10,385 bases of DNA from an uncultured Lachnospiraceae bacterium (GCA_910587905.1 CAJUOF010000026.1:1-10385), one strand, 5' to 3'. Shown: positions 1 through 7,450, counted from the first letter of the stretch. Numbers and translations: made by a program. Notes: generated from the sequence alone by a model not told the origin.

Positions 1-386
1 AACATTGTAAAAAGGCGCCGGAGCTCCTGAAAGAAGGAGGCGCGGAGGAGGAACTGATCCATGCAGTGTGCAGCCATGGCTACGGCTTGGTGAGTGATGT
101 GAAGCCTGAGCATGAGATGGAGAAGGTGCTGTTTGCGGCGGACGAACTGACAGGCCTGATCGGGGCTGCCGCCAGGATGCGCCCTTCGAAAAGTGTCATG
201 GACATGGAGGTATCCAGTTTAAAGAAGAAGTTCAAGGACAAGCGTTTTGCAGCCGGATGTTCCCGGGATGTGATTCGGGATGGAGCGGAGATGCTTGGCT
301 GGACGCTGGAGGACCTGATGGAAAAGACCATTCTTGCCATGCGCTCCTGCGAGGCATATGTCAATGCGGAGACGGAAAAACTTTGA
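1..386 (+). CDS. HD-superfamily hydrolase, C-terminal part (5' end outside window)
   Basis: The frame is open from the first bases (first full codon at 3) to the TGA at 384-386, giving about 127 C-terminal residues. A GTG at 66 could be read as a start, but the upstream frame also encodes family-like sequence (HCKKAPELL, then EELIHAVCSHGYG), so the gene begins before the window. What is seen: a histidine in HAVCSHGYG and an aspartate in FAADELTGLI, spaced as the later metal ligands of HD-domain phosphohydrolases, followed by the RPSK and KKKFKDKRFAAG blocks that I associate with the COG2316-type predicted HD hydrolases. The first HD dyad must lie upstream. Substrate is unknown for this family. 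The protein ends 97 bases before the next gene, with no obvious terminator between them. Confidence 0.8.
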   Translation, partial: HCKKAPELLKEGGAEEELIHAVCSHGYGLVSDVKPEHEMEKVLFAADELTGLIGAAARMRPSKSVMDMEVSSLKKKFKDKRFAAGCSRDVIRDGAEMLGWTLEDLMEKTILAMRSCEAYVNAETEKL

Positions 387-470
387 CAATAGGGGCTTCC
401 GATATCCATTTATAAATTTTGAAAAAATACGGTTTTATTCCCTCCATTTTTGGTTACACTATCCTCGAAT

Positions 471-476
471 GGAGGG
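471..476 (+). promoter_or_regulatory. ribosome binding site fixing the DMT/YdcZ start
   Basis: GGAGGG lies 7 bases before the ATG at 484. An in-frame ATG at 469 and another at 334 exist, but the 469 codon overlaps this site and the 334 start lies inside the upstream gene, so 484 is the supported start. Confidence 0.75.
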
Positions 477-483
477 ATTTCTT

Positions 484-912
484 ATGTTCGGAATACTGAT
501 CGCACTGCTTTCAGGGGCGCTTATGAGTATCCAGGGGGTATTCAACACGGAGGTGACGAAGGCCAGCAGCGTCTGGGTGGCGGCAGGTTTTGTACAACTC
601 ACCGCTTTTTTAACCTGTGTGGCCGCATGGCTCTTTACAGGGCGGGAGCCGGTTTTGGCGTTCTGGCAGGTAGAACCCAAATATATGCTGCTCGGTGGAG
701 TGATGGGGGCGTTTATCACCTACACGGTCATTGAGGCCATGGGGAGCCTGGGACCGGCCAGGGCAGCCATGCTGATTGTGACTTCCCAGGTGGTTGTGGC
801 TTATGTGATCGAGCTGTTCGGACTGTTTGGGATGGAGAAGGCGGCCTTTGAGTGGCATAAGCTTCTCGGTATGGTCATTTCAATTGTTGGAATTGTAATT
901 TTTAAGTGGTAA
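484..912 (+). CDS. DMT-superfamily small membrane protein, YdcZ/DUF606 family
   Basis: A 142-residue, strongly hydrophobic protein with five predicted membrane helices (about residues 1-22, 29-51, 66-88, 92-115 and 125-141). Length, helix count and the N-terminal stretch ALLSGALMSIQGVFNTEV fit the DUF606/YdcZ half-size members of the drug/metabolite transporter superfamily. Such half-size proteins probably work as dimers or pairs; only one copy is visible here. The substrate cannot be read from the sequence. The start at 484 is chosen because a GGAGGG site precedes it. It is followed after only four bases by the promoter of the competence unit, so it is probably transcribed separately from that unit. 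No convincing promoter of its own was found in 387-470, an AT-rich stretch. Confidence 0.82.
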   Translation: MFGILIALLSGALMSIQGVFNTEVTKASSVWVAAGFVQLTAFLTCVAAWLFTGREPVLAFWQVEPKYMLLGGVMGAFITYTVIEAMGSLGPARAAMLIVTSQVVVAYVIELFGLFGMEKAAFEWHKLLGMVISIVGIVIFKW

Positions 913-916
913 ACTC

Positions 917-945
917 TTGTAAAGAACGGGCGTTTCGGTTAGAAT
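917..945 (+). promoter_or_regulatory. sigma-A-like promoter of the comEA-RR-HK-GerMN-comEC unit
   Basis: TTGTAA at 917-922 (4 of 6 matches to TTGACA), a 17-base spacer, and TAGAAT at 940-945 (5 of 6 matches to TATAAT). It lies just after the stop of the DMT gene and 44 bases before the comEA ATG. Spacing is ideal and it is the only clear promoter seen before comEC, so it is inferred to drive all five genes. Confidence 0.65.
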
Positions 946-977
946 AAAGTAGTGTGGGAAATGCGGGCATCCGCCAA

Positions 978-984
978 AAGGAGG
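978..984 (+). promoter_or_regulatory. ribosome binding site fixing the comEA start
   Basis: AAGGAGG ends 5 bases before the ATG at 990. This favours 990 over the in-frame GTG at 954, which lies only 8 bases after the promoter -10 box and has no such site. Confidence 0.75.
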
Positions 985-989
985 ATGTC

Positions 990-1769
990 ATGTACAGAAA
1001 GAACGAAGAGAAACGTCAAATTACAAAAGGGATGAAGGCTGTGCTGCTGCGCAGCGCTGCCATTGGGGCGGCGGGTTTTCTGGCAGCAGCCGTTTTTGTA
1101 GGATTGGCCGGTCTTTCCGGCTGCGGCCGGGAGCCAGCCGTGGTTTTGGAGACGGCTTCGTCTCCGGAAGAGGCAGAAAGCTGTGCGGCGGACGACATGG
1201 CGGAAATCGGTTTAGAGACAGGAGTATCGGAAACCGGTCCATCAGAGTGTACCGTACCGGAAGCTGCCGCGGAGGAACTGATCCAGGTACATGTCTGCGG
1301 AGCGGTGAAACTTCCTGGAGTGTATGAGCTGCCGGCGGGCAGCCGTGTGTTCGAGGCGGTGGACGCGGCCGGAGGCATGGCGGAGGATGCGGCGGCAGAT
1401 TATTTGAATCTGGCAGACGCCGTGTCTGATGGAGCCAAGGTGCGGGTCCCGTTTCTTTCTGAGCTTTCCGGGGAGGAGTTGTACGGTCCCTCCGGGAGCT
1501 ACGGGGTGACGGGAGGCCAGGCGGCCGGCAGCCTTGATGCGGCCGGGACGGACCCTGTGCCAGATGGCCTAGTGGACCTGAATCATGCGGACAAGACGAC
1601 ACTGATGGGGCTGCCTGGGGTCGGAGAAGCAAAGGCGGAGGCGATCATTTCCTGGAGGGAGGAGCATGGGCCCTTCGGTGCGCCGGAGGATATCATGCAG
1701 GTGCCCGGGATTAAGGAAGCCGCCTATGAAAAACTGAAGAACCGGATTACAGTAAAAACGGAAGGATAA
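990..1769 (+). CDS. comEA: ComEA-type DNA-binding competence protein (SLBB + helix-hairpin-helix)
   Basis: A 259-residue exported protein. The N-terminus has a long positively charged region (residues 1-21), a hydrophobic segment (about 23-43) and a lipobox-like LSGC with Cys45, so it may be a lipoprotein rather than the usual helix-anchored ComEA. Residues 46-96 are an acidic, low-complexity linker. Residues 97-155 form an SLBB-like domain (IQVHVCGAVKLPGVYELPAG). A Gly/Ala-rich linker leads to a C-terminal tandem helix-hairpin-helix domain at 194-255, with LVDLNHA, the hairpin LMGLPGVGEAKA, and DIMQVPGIKE. In the family this domain binds incoming double-stranded DNA at the outer face of the membrane and hands it to ComEC, which is encoded four genes downstream in the same direction. 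It is the first gene of the inferred operon. Identity as ComEA is firm; lipid anchoring is an inference from the motif. Confidence 0.9.
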   Translation: MYRKNEEKRQITKGMKAVLLRSAAIGAAGFLAAAVFVGLAGLSGCGREPAVVLETASSPEEAESCAADDMAEIGLETGVSETGPSECTVPEAAAEELIQVHVCGAVKLPGVYELPAGSRVFEAVDAAGGMAEDAAADYLNLADAVSDGAKVRVPFLSELSGEELYGPSGSYGVTGGQAAGSLDAAGTDPVPDGLVDLNHADKTTLMGLPGVGEAKAEAIISWREEHGPFGAPEDIMQVPGIKEAAYEKLKNRITVKTEG

Positions 1770-1814
1770 AATTGCGGTCAGGAAAGCAGCATTGGAAGGG
1801 CAGGGGAGAGCAGG

Positions 1815-2504
1815 ATGGCAAACAGAATTCTGGTGGTTGACGATGAAAAGTTGATCGTGAAGGGGCTCCGGTTCAGTCTGGAGCAGGAGGGCATGGAGGT
1901 AGACTGCGCTTATGACGGGCAGGAAGCCATTGATTTGGTGAAGCGGGGGGAATATGACCTGGTGCTTCTCGATGTGATGCTTCCGGTTTTTGACGGTTTT
2001 GAAGTCTGTCAGCAGATACGGGAATTTTCTGATGTGCCCATTATTATGATTACGGCAAAGAGCGACGACATGGATAAAATTCTGGGGCTTGACATGGGAG
2101 CCGACGATTACATTACGAAACCGTTCAATATTTTGGAGGTGAAGGCCAGGATTAAGGCCATTATCAGAAGAAATGCGAAGAGGGCGAAGGCCACAGAGCA
2201 GAAAAATACCCTGAAGGTCAAGGAACTGACCATGGACAAAGAAAGCCGTCGGGTGTGGAACGGAGAAAAGGAATTGAACCTGACAGGGAAGGAGTTCGAC
2301 CTTCTGGAGCTTCTGCTCACCAATCCGGGGAAGGTTTACAGCCGGGAGAAGCTTTTAAACATTGTGTGGGGGTATGAGTATCCCGGAGATGTCCGGACGG
2401 TGGATGTACATGTGAGAAGACTGCGGGAAAAGGTGGAGGCTAATCCCAGTGATCCGCAGTACGTATATACGAAATGGGGCGTTGGTTATTTTTTCAAAGG
2501 ATAA
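1815..2504 (+). CDS. OmpR/PhoB-family response regulator
   Basis: A 229-residue two-domain regulator of normal length. The receiver domain (about 3-117) has the acidic pair D9-D10, phospho-acceptor D53 in LVLLDVMLP, T80 in MITAK, and K102 in the conserved YITKPF. A linker of about 15 residues joins a winged-helix DNA-binding domain (about 130-228) with LTGKEFDLLELLL, the recognition region RTVDVHVRRLREK, and the closing GVGYFF typical of the OmpR class. The start at 1815 has GGGGAG at 1803-1808. It lies 45 bases after comEA without a terminator, and its 3' end overlaps the kinase gene, so the two form a cognate pair. All phosphorylation residues are present. The target genes are unknown; autoregulation of this operon is possible but no operator was identified. 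Confidence 0.93.
   Translation: MANRILVVDDEKLIVKGLRFSLEQEGMEVDCAYDGQEAIDLVKRGEYDLVLLDVMLPVFDGFEVCQQIREFSDVPIIMITAKSDDMDKILGLDMGADDYITKPFNILEVKARIKAIIRRNAKRAKATEQKNTLKVKELTMDKESRRVWNGEKELNLTGKEFDLLELLLTNPGKVYSREKLLNIVWGYEYPGDVRTVDVHVRRLREKVEANPSDPQYVYTKWGVGYFFKG
2435..2439 (+). promoter_or_regulatory. candidate ribosome binding site for the kinase, inside the regulator gene
   Basis: GGAGG, nine bases before the GTG at 2449, within the regulator's C-terminal coding region. It is the best Shine-Dalgarno/start pair near the kinase N-terminus. The only other plausible in-frame start upstream of the first membrane helix is TTG at 2482, whose upstream sequence is weaker (GGGGCG). The match could be chance. 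Confidence 0.45.
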
Positions 2505-3933
2505 GAAGGGCAGCGGGAGGAAACCGAGCCGGCTAAAGAGTCTGCGGCTTGTGTGGTTTGTGATGTTGGTACTCCTTGGCACCGTGCCGGTGTTTGTGGT
2601 CAATTATATTGTCTATGCCGCCTCGACGGACAATGAGGTTCAGTCCAGGATTGCAAGGATCCAGAATCAGTGGATGATCCTGGCGAATCAGGTTTCCAAA
2701 AGCGGTTACGTGGATAATCCCCAGAATGAGGTGATCAATGCCGAGCTGGAGCAGATGGCCAGCCTGCAGGATGGCCGCGTGGTTGTGGTAAACAAAAGCT
2801 TTCGGATCATCAAAGATACATATGAGAGCGACAGCGGGAAGTACAACATTTCGGAGGCAGTGCTTCAATGCTTTTCCGGGGAGAGAAGGGTAAATTACAG
2901 TCGGGGCAATAAATACATGGATTTTGCCCAGCCTATTTACGGTGCGGATAACGCGGAGGTGGTCGGAGTGATGCTCCTTTCCTCCTCCACGAGCTCCCTG
3001 GATGAATTGGCGGAGAAGCTCAAAGTGCGGATGCGTCTGCTGGAGATGATCGAGCTGGTGATGGTGGTCATCCTCTCGGCGGTCCTTTCCCATTGGATGG
3101 TGCGGCCTTTTAAACGGATCACGGCGTCCTTAAACCACGCCACCGAGAATCCATTGGGTGAGGAGATCAAGGTGGGGAACTTTGTGGAGACGAGGCAGGT
3201 TTCGGAGGCTTACAATAAGACCTTAAAGCAGCTCAAGCGGTTGGACGAATCCAGGCAGCAGTTTGTCTCCAACGTGTCTCACGAGTTGAAGACGCCCATC
3301 ACTTCCATTCGGGTGCTGGCGGATTCGCTGATGAGTGAGGAGAATGTGCCGGTGGAACTTTACCGGGAATTTATGGGTGATATTTCGGAGGAGATCGACC
3401 GGGAAAGCCAGATCATCGAGGACCTTTTGAGCCTGGTGCGGCTGGACAAATCTTCCACGGAGCTGAATATTACCCAGATCAATGTCAATGAGCTTCTGGA
3501 AGGAACTCTGAAACGGCTGAGACCCATTGCGAAGCAGAAAAATGTGGATTTGATTCTGGAAAGCTTCCGGCCGGTGGTGGCGGAGGTGGACAAGATGAAA
3601 TTGACCTTGGCCATCAGCAATTTGGTGGAGAATGCAATCAAGTACAACAACCGGGACGGATGGGTGAAGGTCAGCCTGAATGCCGACCACAAGTTTTTTT
3701 ATGTAAAGGTGGCTGATAATGGGATCGGCATTCCGGAGGAATCCCAGGAGCATGTGTTTGAACGGTTTTTCCGGGTGGATAAGGCCCGCTCCAGGGAGGC
3801 CGGAGGGACAGGGCTGGGGCTTGCCATCACAAAGAGTATCGTTTATTCTCACCATGGCGCGATTAAGCTTTACAGCAAGGACAATGAGGGGACAACTTTT
3901 ACGGTGCGGGTCCCGCTCATCTATATTGCATAG
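2449..3933 (+). CDS. HAMP-containing sensor histidine kinase, partner of the preceding regulator
   Basis: Up to 494 residues from a GTG start that overlaps the regulator by 56 bases (alternative: TTG at 2482, 483 residues). Numbering from 2449: basic N-terminus; membrane helix 1 at about 34-57; an extracytoplasmic domain of about 140 residues with a predicted PAS/Cache-like alpha-beta pattern; helix 2 at about 197-218; HAMP-like linker 219-270; HisKA dimerisation domain with phospho-acceptor H278 in VSHELKTP; and a HATPase domain with N box NLVENAIKYN, G1 box DNGIGIPEE, F box FERFFRVD and G2 box GGTGLGLAI. All catalytic boxes are intact. There is no PAS domain between HAMP and HisKA, so it is unlike WalK. 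It should autophosphorylate in response to a signal outside the membrane and pass phosphate to D53 of the regulator. The signal is unknown; the lipoprotein gene 12 bases downstream is a candidate modulator. Confidence 0.92.
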   Translation: MIRSTYIRNGALVIFSKDKKGSGRKPSRLKSLRLVWFVMLVLLGTVPVFVVNYIVYAASTDNEVQSRIARIQNQWMILANQVSKSGYVDNPQNEVINAELEQMASLQDGRVVVVNKSFRIIKDTYESDSGKYNISEAVLQCFSGERRVNYSRGNKYMDFAQPIYGADNAEVVGVMLLSSSTSSLDELAEKLKVRMRLLEMIELVMVVILSAVLSHWMVRPFKRITASLNHATENPLGEEIKVGNFVETRQVSEAYNKTLKQLKRLDESRQQFVSNVSHELKTPITSIRVLADSLMSEENVPVELYREFMGDISEEIDRESQIIEDLLSLVRLDKSSTELNITQINVNELLEGTLKRLRPIAKQKNVDLILESFRPVVAEVDKMKLTLAISNLVENAIKYNNRDGWVKVSLNADHKFFYVKVADNGIGIPEESQEHVFERFFRVDKARSREAGGTGLGLAITKSIVYSHHGAIKLYSKDNEGTTFTVRVPLIYIA

Positions 3934-3945
3934 CAGGAGGAGATT

Positions 3946-4911
3946 ATGAAGCAAAGGATCGGCTTGTTTCTTCTCCTGTCGGTCCTGGCCGGGCTTTTGG
4001 CCTGCGGCAAGACCGAGACTGGGCAGGAGGAAGCAGGAGAAGGAGAATATTATCTTTATTATACGAATCAGGCATTTACAAAGCTGGGGACAGAGATCTG
4101 CAGGCCGGAGGAAACGGATACGGTGCGTCTGGCAGACGAGCTCCTTTCCAGGATGCAGGAGGCTCCCAAGAATATGGAGCTCTTGTCCGCAATCCCCGGC
4201 GAGGTCCGTGCTGTTCGGACAGAGGTTGGGGATGGCGGCCAGCTTTTCGTGTATTTTAACGCGGCCTATACGGCCATGGAGCCGATTCGGGAGATTTTGT
4301 GCCGGGCGGCGGTGGTCAAAACCCTGACCCAGATCGAGGGGGTGGAGTATGTGGGCTTTTATGTCAACGACCAGCCTCTTTTGGATGCTGCCAGCAACAG
4401 CATCAATCTGATGTCCGCCACGTCTTTTGTGGAAAGCCCGGGTGAGAATACGGCTGAGCTGCAGCAGGTGGATTTGACCCTGTATTTTACGGATGAGACA
4501 GGGACAACGCTTTTGGAAACGGAGCGGTCTGTGGTATGTGACACGGGGATTTCTACGGAGTCGCTGGTGGTCGAGCAGCTGCTTGCCGGCTGTGAGGAGG
4601 AGGGGCGTTATGCCACCCTGCCGAAGACATCCAAGGCGCTGTCTGTAGCTACGAGAAAAGGGGTCTGTTACATCAATTTTGACTCGGCGTTTATCAATGA
4701 TGCGCTCAACGTCAGCGACTACATTCCGATCTATTCCATTGTAGATTCCCTGACAGAGCTGCCCAATGTGAGCCGGGTACAGATTTCCGTGGAGGGAGTC
4801 GGGAATATCAAATTCCGGGACAGCATTGATTTGGAGCAGCCCTTGGAGCGGCGGACGGAATATATTGAAGGAGGGGCCGCCGCAGAGCAGGAAACAGAAT
4901 CAAAAAATTAA
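3946..4911 (+). CDS. lipoprotein with two GerMN domains
   Basis: A 321-residue protein with a classical lipoprotein signal: basic MKQR, hydrophobic core, lipobox LLAC with Cys20. After an acidic linker there are two GerMN-like repeats, about 33-150 (degenerate) and about 172-295 (canonical: LTLYFTDETG, ESLVVEQLLAG, VCYINFDSAF, IYSIVDSLTELPNVSRVQ). A polar tail follows. GerMN domains occur in the sporulation/germination protein GerM and in the actinobacterial lipoprotein LpqB, which works with the MtrB kinase. The start has AGGAGGAG five bases before the ATG. It sits 12 bases after the kinase and 37 bases before comEC. Context suggests a surface partner of the kinase or of the ComEA/ComEC machinery; a role in spores is also possible. 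Domain identity is good, the role is inferred. Confidence 0.85.
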   Translation: MKQRIGLFLLLSVLAGLLACGKTETGQEEAGEGEYYLYYTNQAFTKLGTEICRPEETDTVRLADELLSRMQEAPKNMELLSAIPGEVRAVRTEVGDGGQLFVYFNAAYTAMEPIREILCRAAVVKTLTQIEGVEYVGFYVNDQPLLDAASNSINLMSATSFVESPGENTAELQQVDLTLYFTDETGTTLLETERSVVCDTGISTESLVVEQLLAGCEEEGRYATLPKTSKALSVATRKGVCYINFDSAFINDALNVSDYIPIYSIVDSLTELPNVSRVQISVEGVGNIKFRDSIDLEQPLERRTEYIEGGAAAEQETESKN

Positions 4912-4948
4912 AAAGTGAAAGTAAAATCAGAAAGGAAATTGGGTTCAC

Positions 4949-7375
4949 TTGGTAATAAAAAGGCCATTGTTGTGGGTTGTGGGAGCCTATGCGCTTGGAG
5001 AGGTGCTTGCCCTGCAGAGCCGGGGCCTTTGGTTTATCGTCATGGTGTTGACGGCAGCAGTCTGCCGTAAACTTTGGGGAGGAGGGCCGCCAGGACACTC
5101 GGCGGGAGTGGTTCGACGCCGGCGGATCATCTGGCTTGTGCTGCCCTTTGTATTTTTGCTGGGTGTCCTTCGTCTTCGTCAGGCAGAAAATTCTCCTGCA
5201 GTCCGGGAGCTGGACGCGTGCCTTGAGGCAGAGGAAAGTCTAACTGTGACGCTTTGCGGAAGGGTGGCCCGTGTGGAGCTTCGCACGGCGTCTGGGGGCA
5301 AAAGCTTCCGCCTCCTGGTTTCCGACTGCACCGTTTTGCGGGATGAGGCAGACGAGGCGGGGGAGCTTTCCGTGGGCGGCGTGCTGCTTTCCCTGGACGA
5401 GCTTCCGGAGGAGGTGTGTGAGGGCCGGAGCATTACGATGCGTGTCCGCCTTTCGGAGCTGGAAGAGCCTGGAAATCCGGGACAGTTTGATGGCAGAGGC
5501 TACTACCGGGGACAGGGGATCTCCTACCGGGCAAAAGGCATGCGTCTTTTGGCGGTGTCCGGGCGGACGGATTATTTGCGCATGGGCCTGCGGCATTTGA
5601 GGCAGCAGTTTTCAGAGAATCTCTCTCGGGCAGCAGGAGAGAAGAGCGGCGGGATGCTCTGCGCGATGGTCCTCGGCGAAAAATGGGAGGCGGATGAGGG
5701 GAGCGTTTCTCTGTATACGGAGAGCGGCATGGGACATCTCCTCGCCATCAGCGGCCTCCACATTTCTCTGGCAGGCATGGGGATCTACCGCCTGCTTAAG
5801 AAATGGCTGAGATGCCCTTACGTGCTGGCGGCTCTGGGCTGTACGGCCATGTCGTTTTGCTATTATCTTTTGACCGGGGAGGGGACCAGCGCAGGCCGGG
5901 CGTTTTTTATGCTGACTGTCTACGGGATTGGACAGGTGTTGGGCAGACAATATGACCTTTCTTCCGCGGCGGCTCTCTCGGCTCTTTTTATGCTAATTCG
6001 CCGTCCGCTTCTGCTGTTTCAGAGCGGTTTTCTCCTGTCTTATGGATCCGTACTTTCTTTAGGGCTTTTGTATCCGCTCTTTCTCCGGGCGAAGCTTCCG
6101 AAATTTCTTACTCCCATTCTTTCCGGACTTTCTATTCAACTGGTTACACTTCCCGTGCAGGCGTGGTTCTTTTACAAATTTCCGGTTTACAGTTTATGTT
6201 TAAATTTGATGGTGCTGCCGTTATTCACGGCGGCAGCTCTCTTGGGCATTGCGGGAGCCGTACTCGGGGGATGGTTTCCGGGGCTCATGTCTGTGCTGGT
6301 TTTCCCCGCCAGAGGAATTCTTTGGCTGTATGAATGTTTAGGGGAACAGAGCCTTAAGCTGCCGGGAGCCATATGGCGGACAGGGCAGCCGAAGCTTCCG
6401 CAGCTGTTCTTGTATGGAATTCTGCTGCTCTTTCTTTGCAGACAGATGGCGAGAAGGGCGGAGGGGAGAACGTCTGCATGCCCGAGGAGCCGAAGGGGAG
6501 GGCTTTGGTGTGTTTTGGCCTTTTTGGGAATGTTTTTCTGCCTGCGGCCGGTCCACTGCCGGGGAATGAAGTTTGTATTTCTGGATGTGGGACAGGGAGA
6601 CTCTTGTTTCCTGCGGACGGCAGAGGGACTCACGTTTCTCATTGACGGGGGCAGCAGTGATGAAAAAAATGTCGGAGAATACCGTCTGGGCCCCTTCTTA
6701 GACGCACAGGCAGAAGAACAGGTAGATTATGCACTTGTCAGCCACGGCGATTCAGATCATATCAACGGACTTGGAGAATTGATGGAACGAGGGCGGATTG
6801 GAACGCTTGTCCTGCCCAGGGGAAGAGATCGCAGTGAGGGGCTTGAAGCTTTGAAAGAACAAGCGGAGCAGGCCGGGATTCCCGTGGCTTTTCTGGGGCG
6901 GGGGGAACGGCTTTTGGCGGGAGAGGCAGCGTTTACCTGTCTGTGGCCGGAAGCTTCCGACGGGAGCGGCTCAGAGGAGCCGGAGGAGAATGAGGCTTCC
7001 ATGGTCCTGTGGCTTTCCTGGAGAGAACTTGATGTACTGTTTACCGGGGACCTGGAGGGTGTGGGAGAAAGGGATGTGACGGCATATCTGAAAGGGTTTT
7101 GCGACGCTGTCGGAGGGAAGGTGGATATCCTGAAGGTTCCCCATCACGGCTCCGGCGGCACCAGTTCGGCAGAATTTTTGGAAGTGACGGCGCCCAAATA
7201 CGGGATCATTTCCTGCGGAAAACATAACAGCTACGGACATCCGGCAGATGAGACCCTGGGGCGGCTTGCACAGGCCGGCTGCCAGGTCTTTCGCACGGAC
7301 CGGAGCGGAGCTGTGACGGTAACAAGTGACGGGAAGAGAATGGAGATTTATGGGTATAAAGAAGAGGGGGAATAG
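4949..7375 (+). CDS. comEC: ComEC/Rec2-family DNA uptake channel with C-terminal metallo-beta-lactamase domain
   Basis: An 808-residue, full-length three-part ComEC. Residues 1-70 hold N-terminal membrane segments, followed by a soluble DUF4131/OB-fold-like region (about 75-200). The competence membrane core spans about 230-500, with GMLCAMVLGEKW and the signature LLAISGLHIS (H271), then many hydrophobic helices. The C-terminal metallo-beta-lactamase domain (about 540-805) has FLDVGQGD, metal motif SHGDSDH (598-604), FTGDLE (D701) and VPHHGSGG (H732-H733). In the family, ComEC carries single-stranded DNA across the membrane, and the lactamase domain is proposed to degrade the other strand. 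All metal-binding motifs look intact, so the protein should be functional. The start is a TTG with AAAGGAAA about ten bases upstream; the next residues, KRPLLWVVGAY, resemble typical ComEC N-termini. It is the last gene before a strong terminator. Confidence 0.93.
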   Translation: MVIKRPLLWVVGAYALGEVLALQSRGLWFIVMVLTAAVCRKLWGGGPPGHSAGVVRRRRIIWLVLPFVFLLGVLRLRQAENSPAVRELDACLEAEESLTVTLCGRVARVELRTASGGKSFRLLVSDCTVLRDEADEAGELSVGGVLLSLDELPEEVCEGRSITMRVRLSELEEPGNPGQFDGRGYYRGQGISYRAKGMRLLAVSGRTDYLRMGLRHLRQQFSENLSRAAGEKSGGMLCAMVLGEKWEADEGSVSLYTESGMGHLLAISGLHISLAGMGIYRLLKKWLRCPYVLAALGCTAMSFCYYLLTGEGTSAGRAFFMLTVYGIGQVLGRQYDLSSAAALSALFMLIRRPLLLFQSGFLLSYGSVLSLGLLYPLFLRAKLPKFLTPILSGLSIQLVTLPVQAWFFYKFPVYSLCLNLMVLPLFTAAALLGIAGAVLGGWFPGLMSVLVFPARGILWLYECLGEQSLKLPGAIWRTGQPKLPQLFLYGILLLFLCRQMARRAEGRTSACPRSRRGGLWCVLAFLGMFFCLRPVHCRGMKFVFLDVGQGDSCFLRTAEGLTFLIDGGSSDEKNVGEYRLGPFLDAQAEEQVDYALVSHGDSDHINGLGELMERGRIGTLVLPRGRDRSEGLEALKEQAEQAGIPVAFLGRGERLLAGEAAFTCLWPEASDGSGSEEPEENEASMVLWLSWRELDVLFTGDLEGVGERDVTAYLKGFCDAVGGKVDILKVPHHGSGGTSSAEFLEVTAPKYGIISCGKHNSYGHPADETLGRLAQAGCQVFRTDRSGAVTVTSDGKRMEIYGYKEEGE

Positions 7376-7400
7376 ATGGAGAAATGAGCAGGTGCAACTA

Positions 7401-7450
7401 CTGGTTGACAAATTTCCAAGCGCACTTGGTGGTTGTCAACCAGGTTTTTT
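7401..7450 (+). terminator. intrinsic terminator after comEC
   Basis: A perfect 11-base inverted repeat, CTGGTTGACAA (7401-7411) and TTGTCAACCAG (7433-7443), encloses a second small hairpin CCAAG-CGCA-CTTGG (7416-7429). It is followed by G and then six T (7445-7450). This has the form of a rho-independent terminator 25 bases after the comEC stop. Because the arms are symmetric and lie 41 bases before the next start codon, they could also be an operator or attenuator for the following regulator gene. Confidence 0.75.

Noticed and set aside
383..416. TTGACA at 383-388 with TATAAA at 411-416, upstream of the DMT gene, as a promoter.
   Set aside because: The spacer is 22 bases, too long for a sigma-A promoter, and no good -10 box lies at 16-18 bases. 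Another weak pair near 433-460 is no better.
1021..1632. A long - strand open frame (203 codons) opposite comEA.
   Set aside because: Proline- and arginine-rich low-complexity product, as expected from the complement of GC-rich coding sequence; the + strand gene is well supported.
5301..6959. Repeated AAGCTTCCG in the competence unit (3562, 5302, 6092, 6392, 6951), read in several frames, as a possible DNA uptake signal.
   Set aside because: Some copies are the common codon run Lys-Leu-Pro and the rest use codons frequent in this genome. No uptake sequence is known for this group, and a genome-wide count would be needed to claim enrichment.
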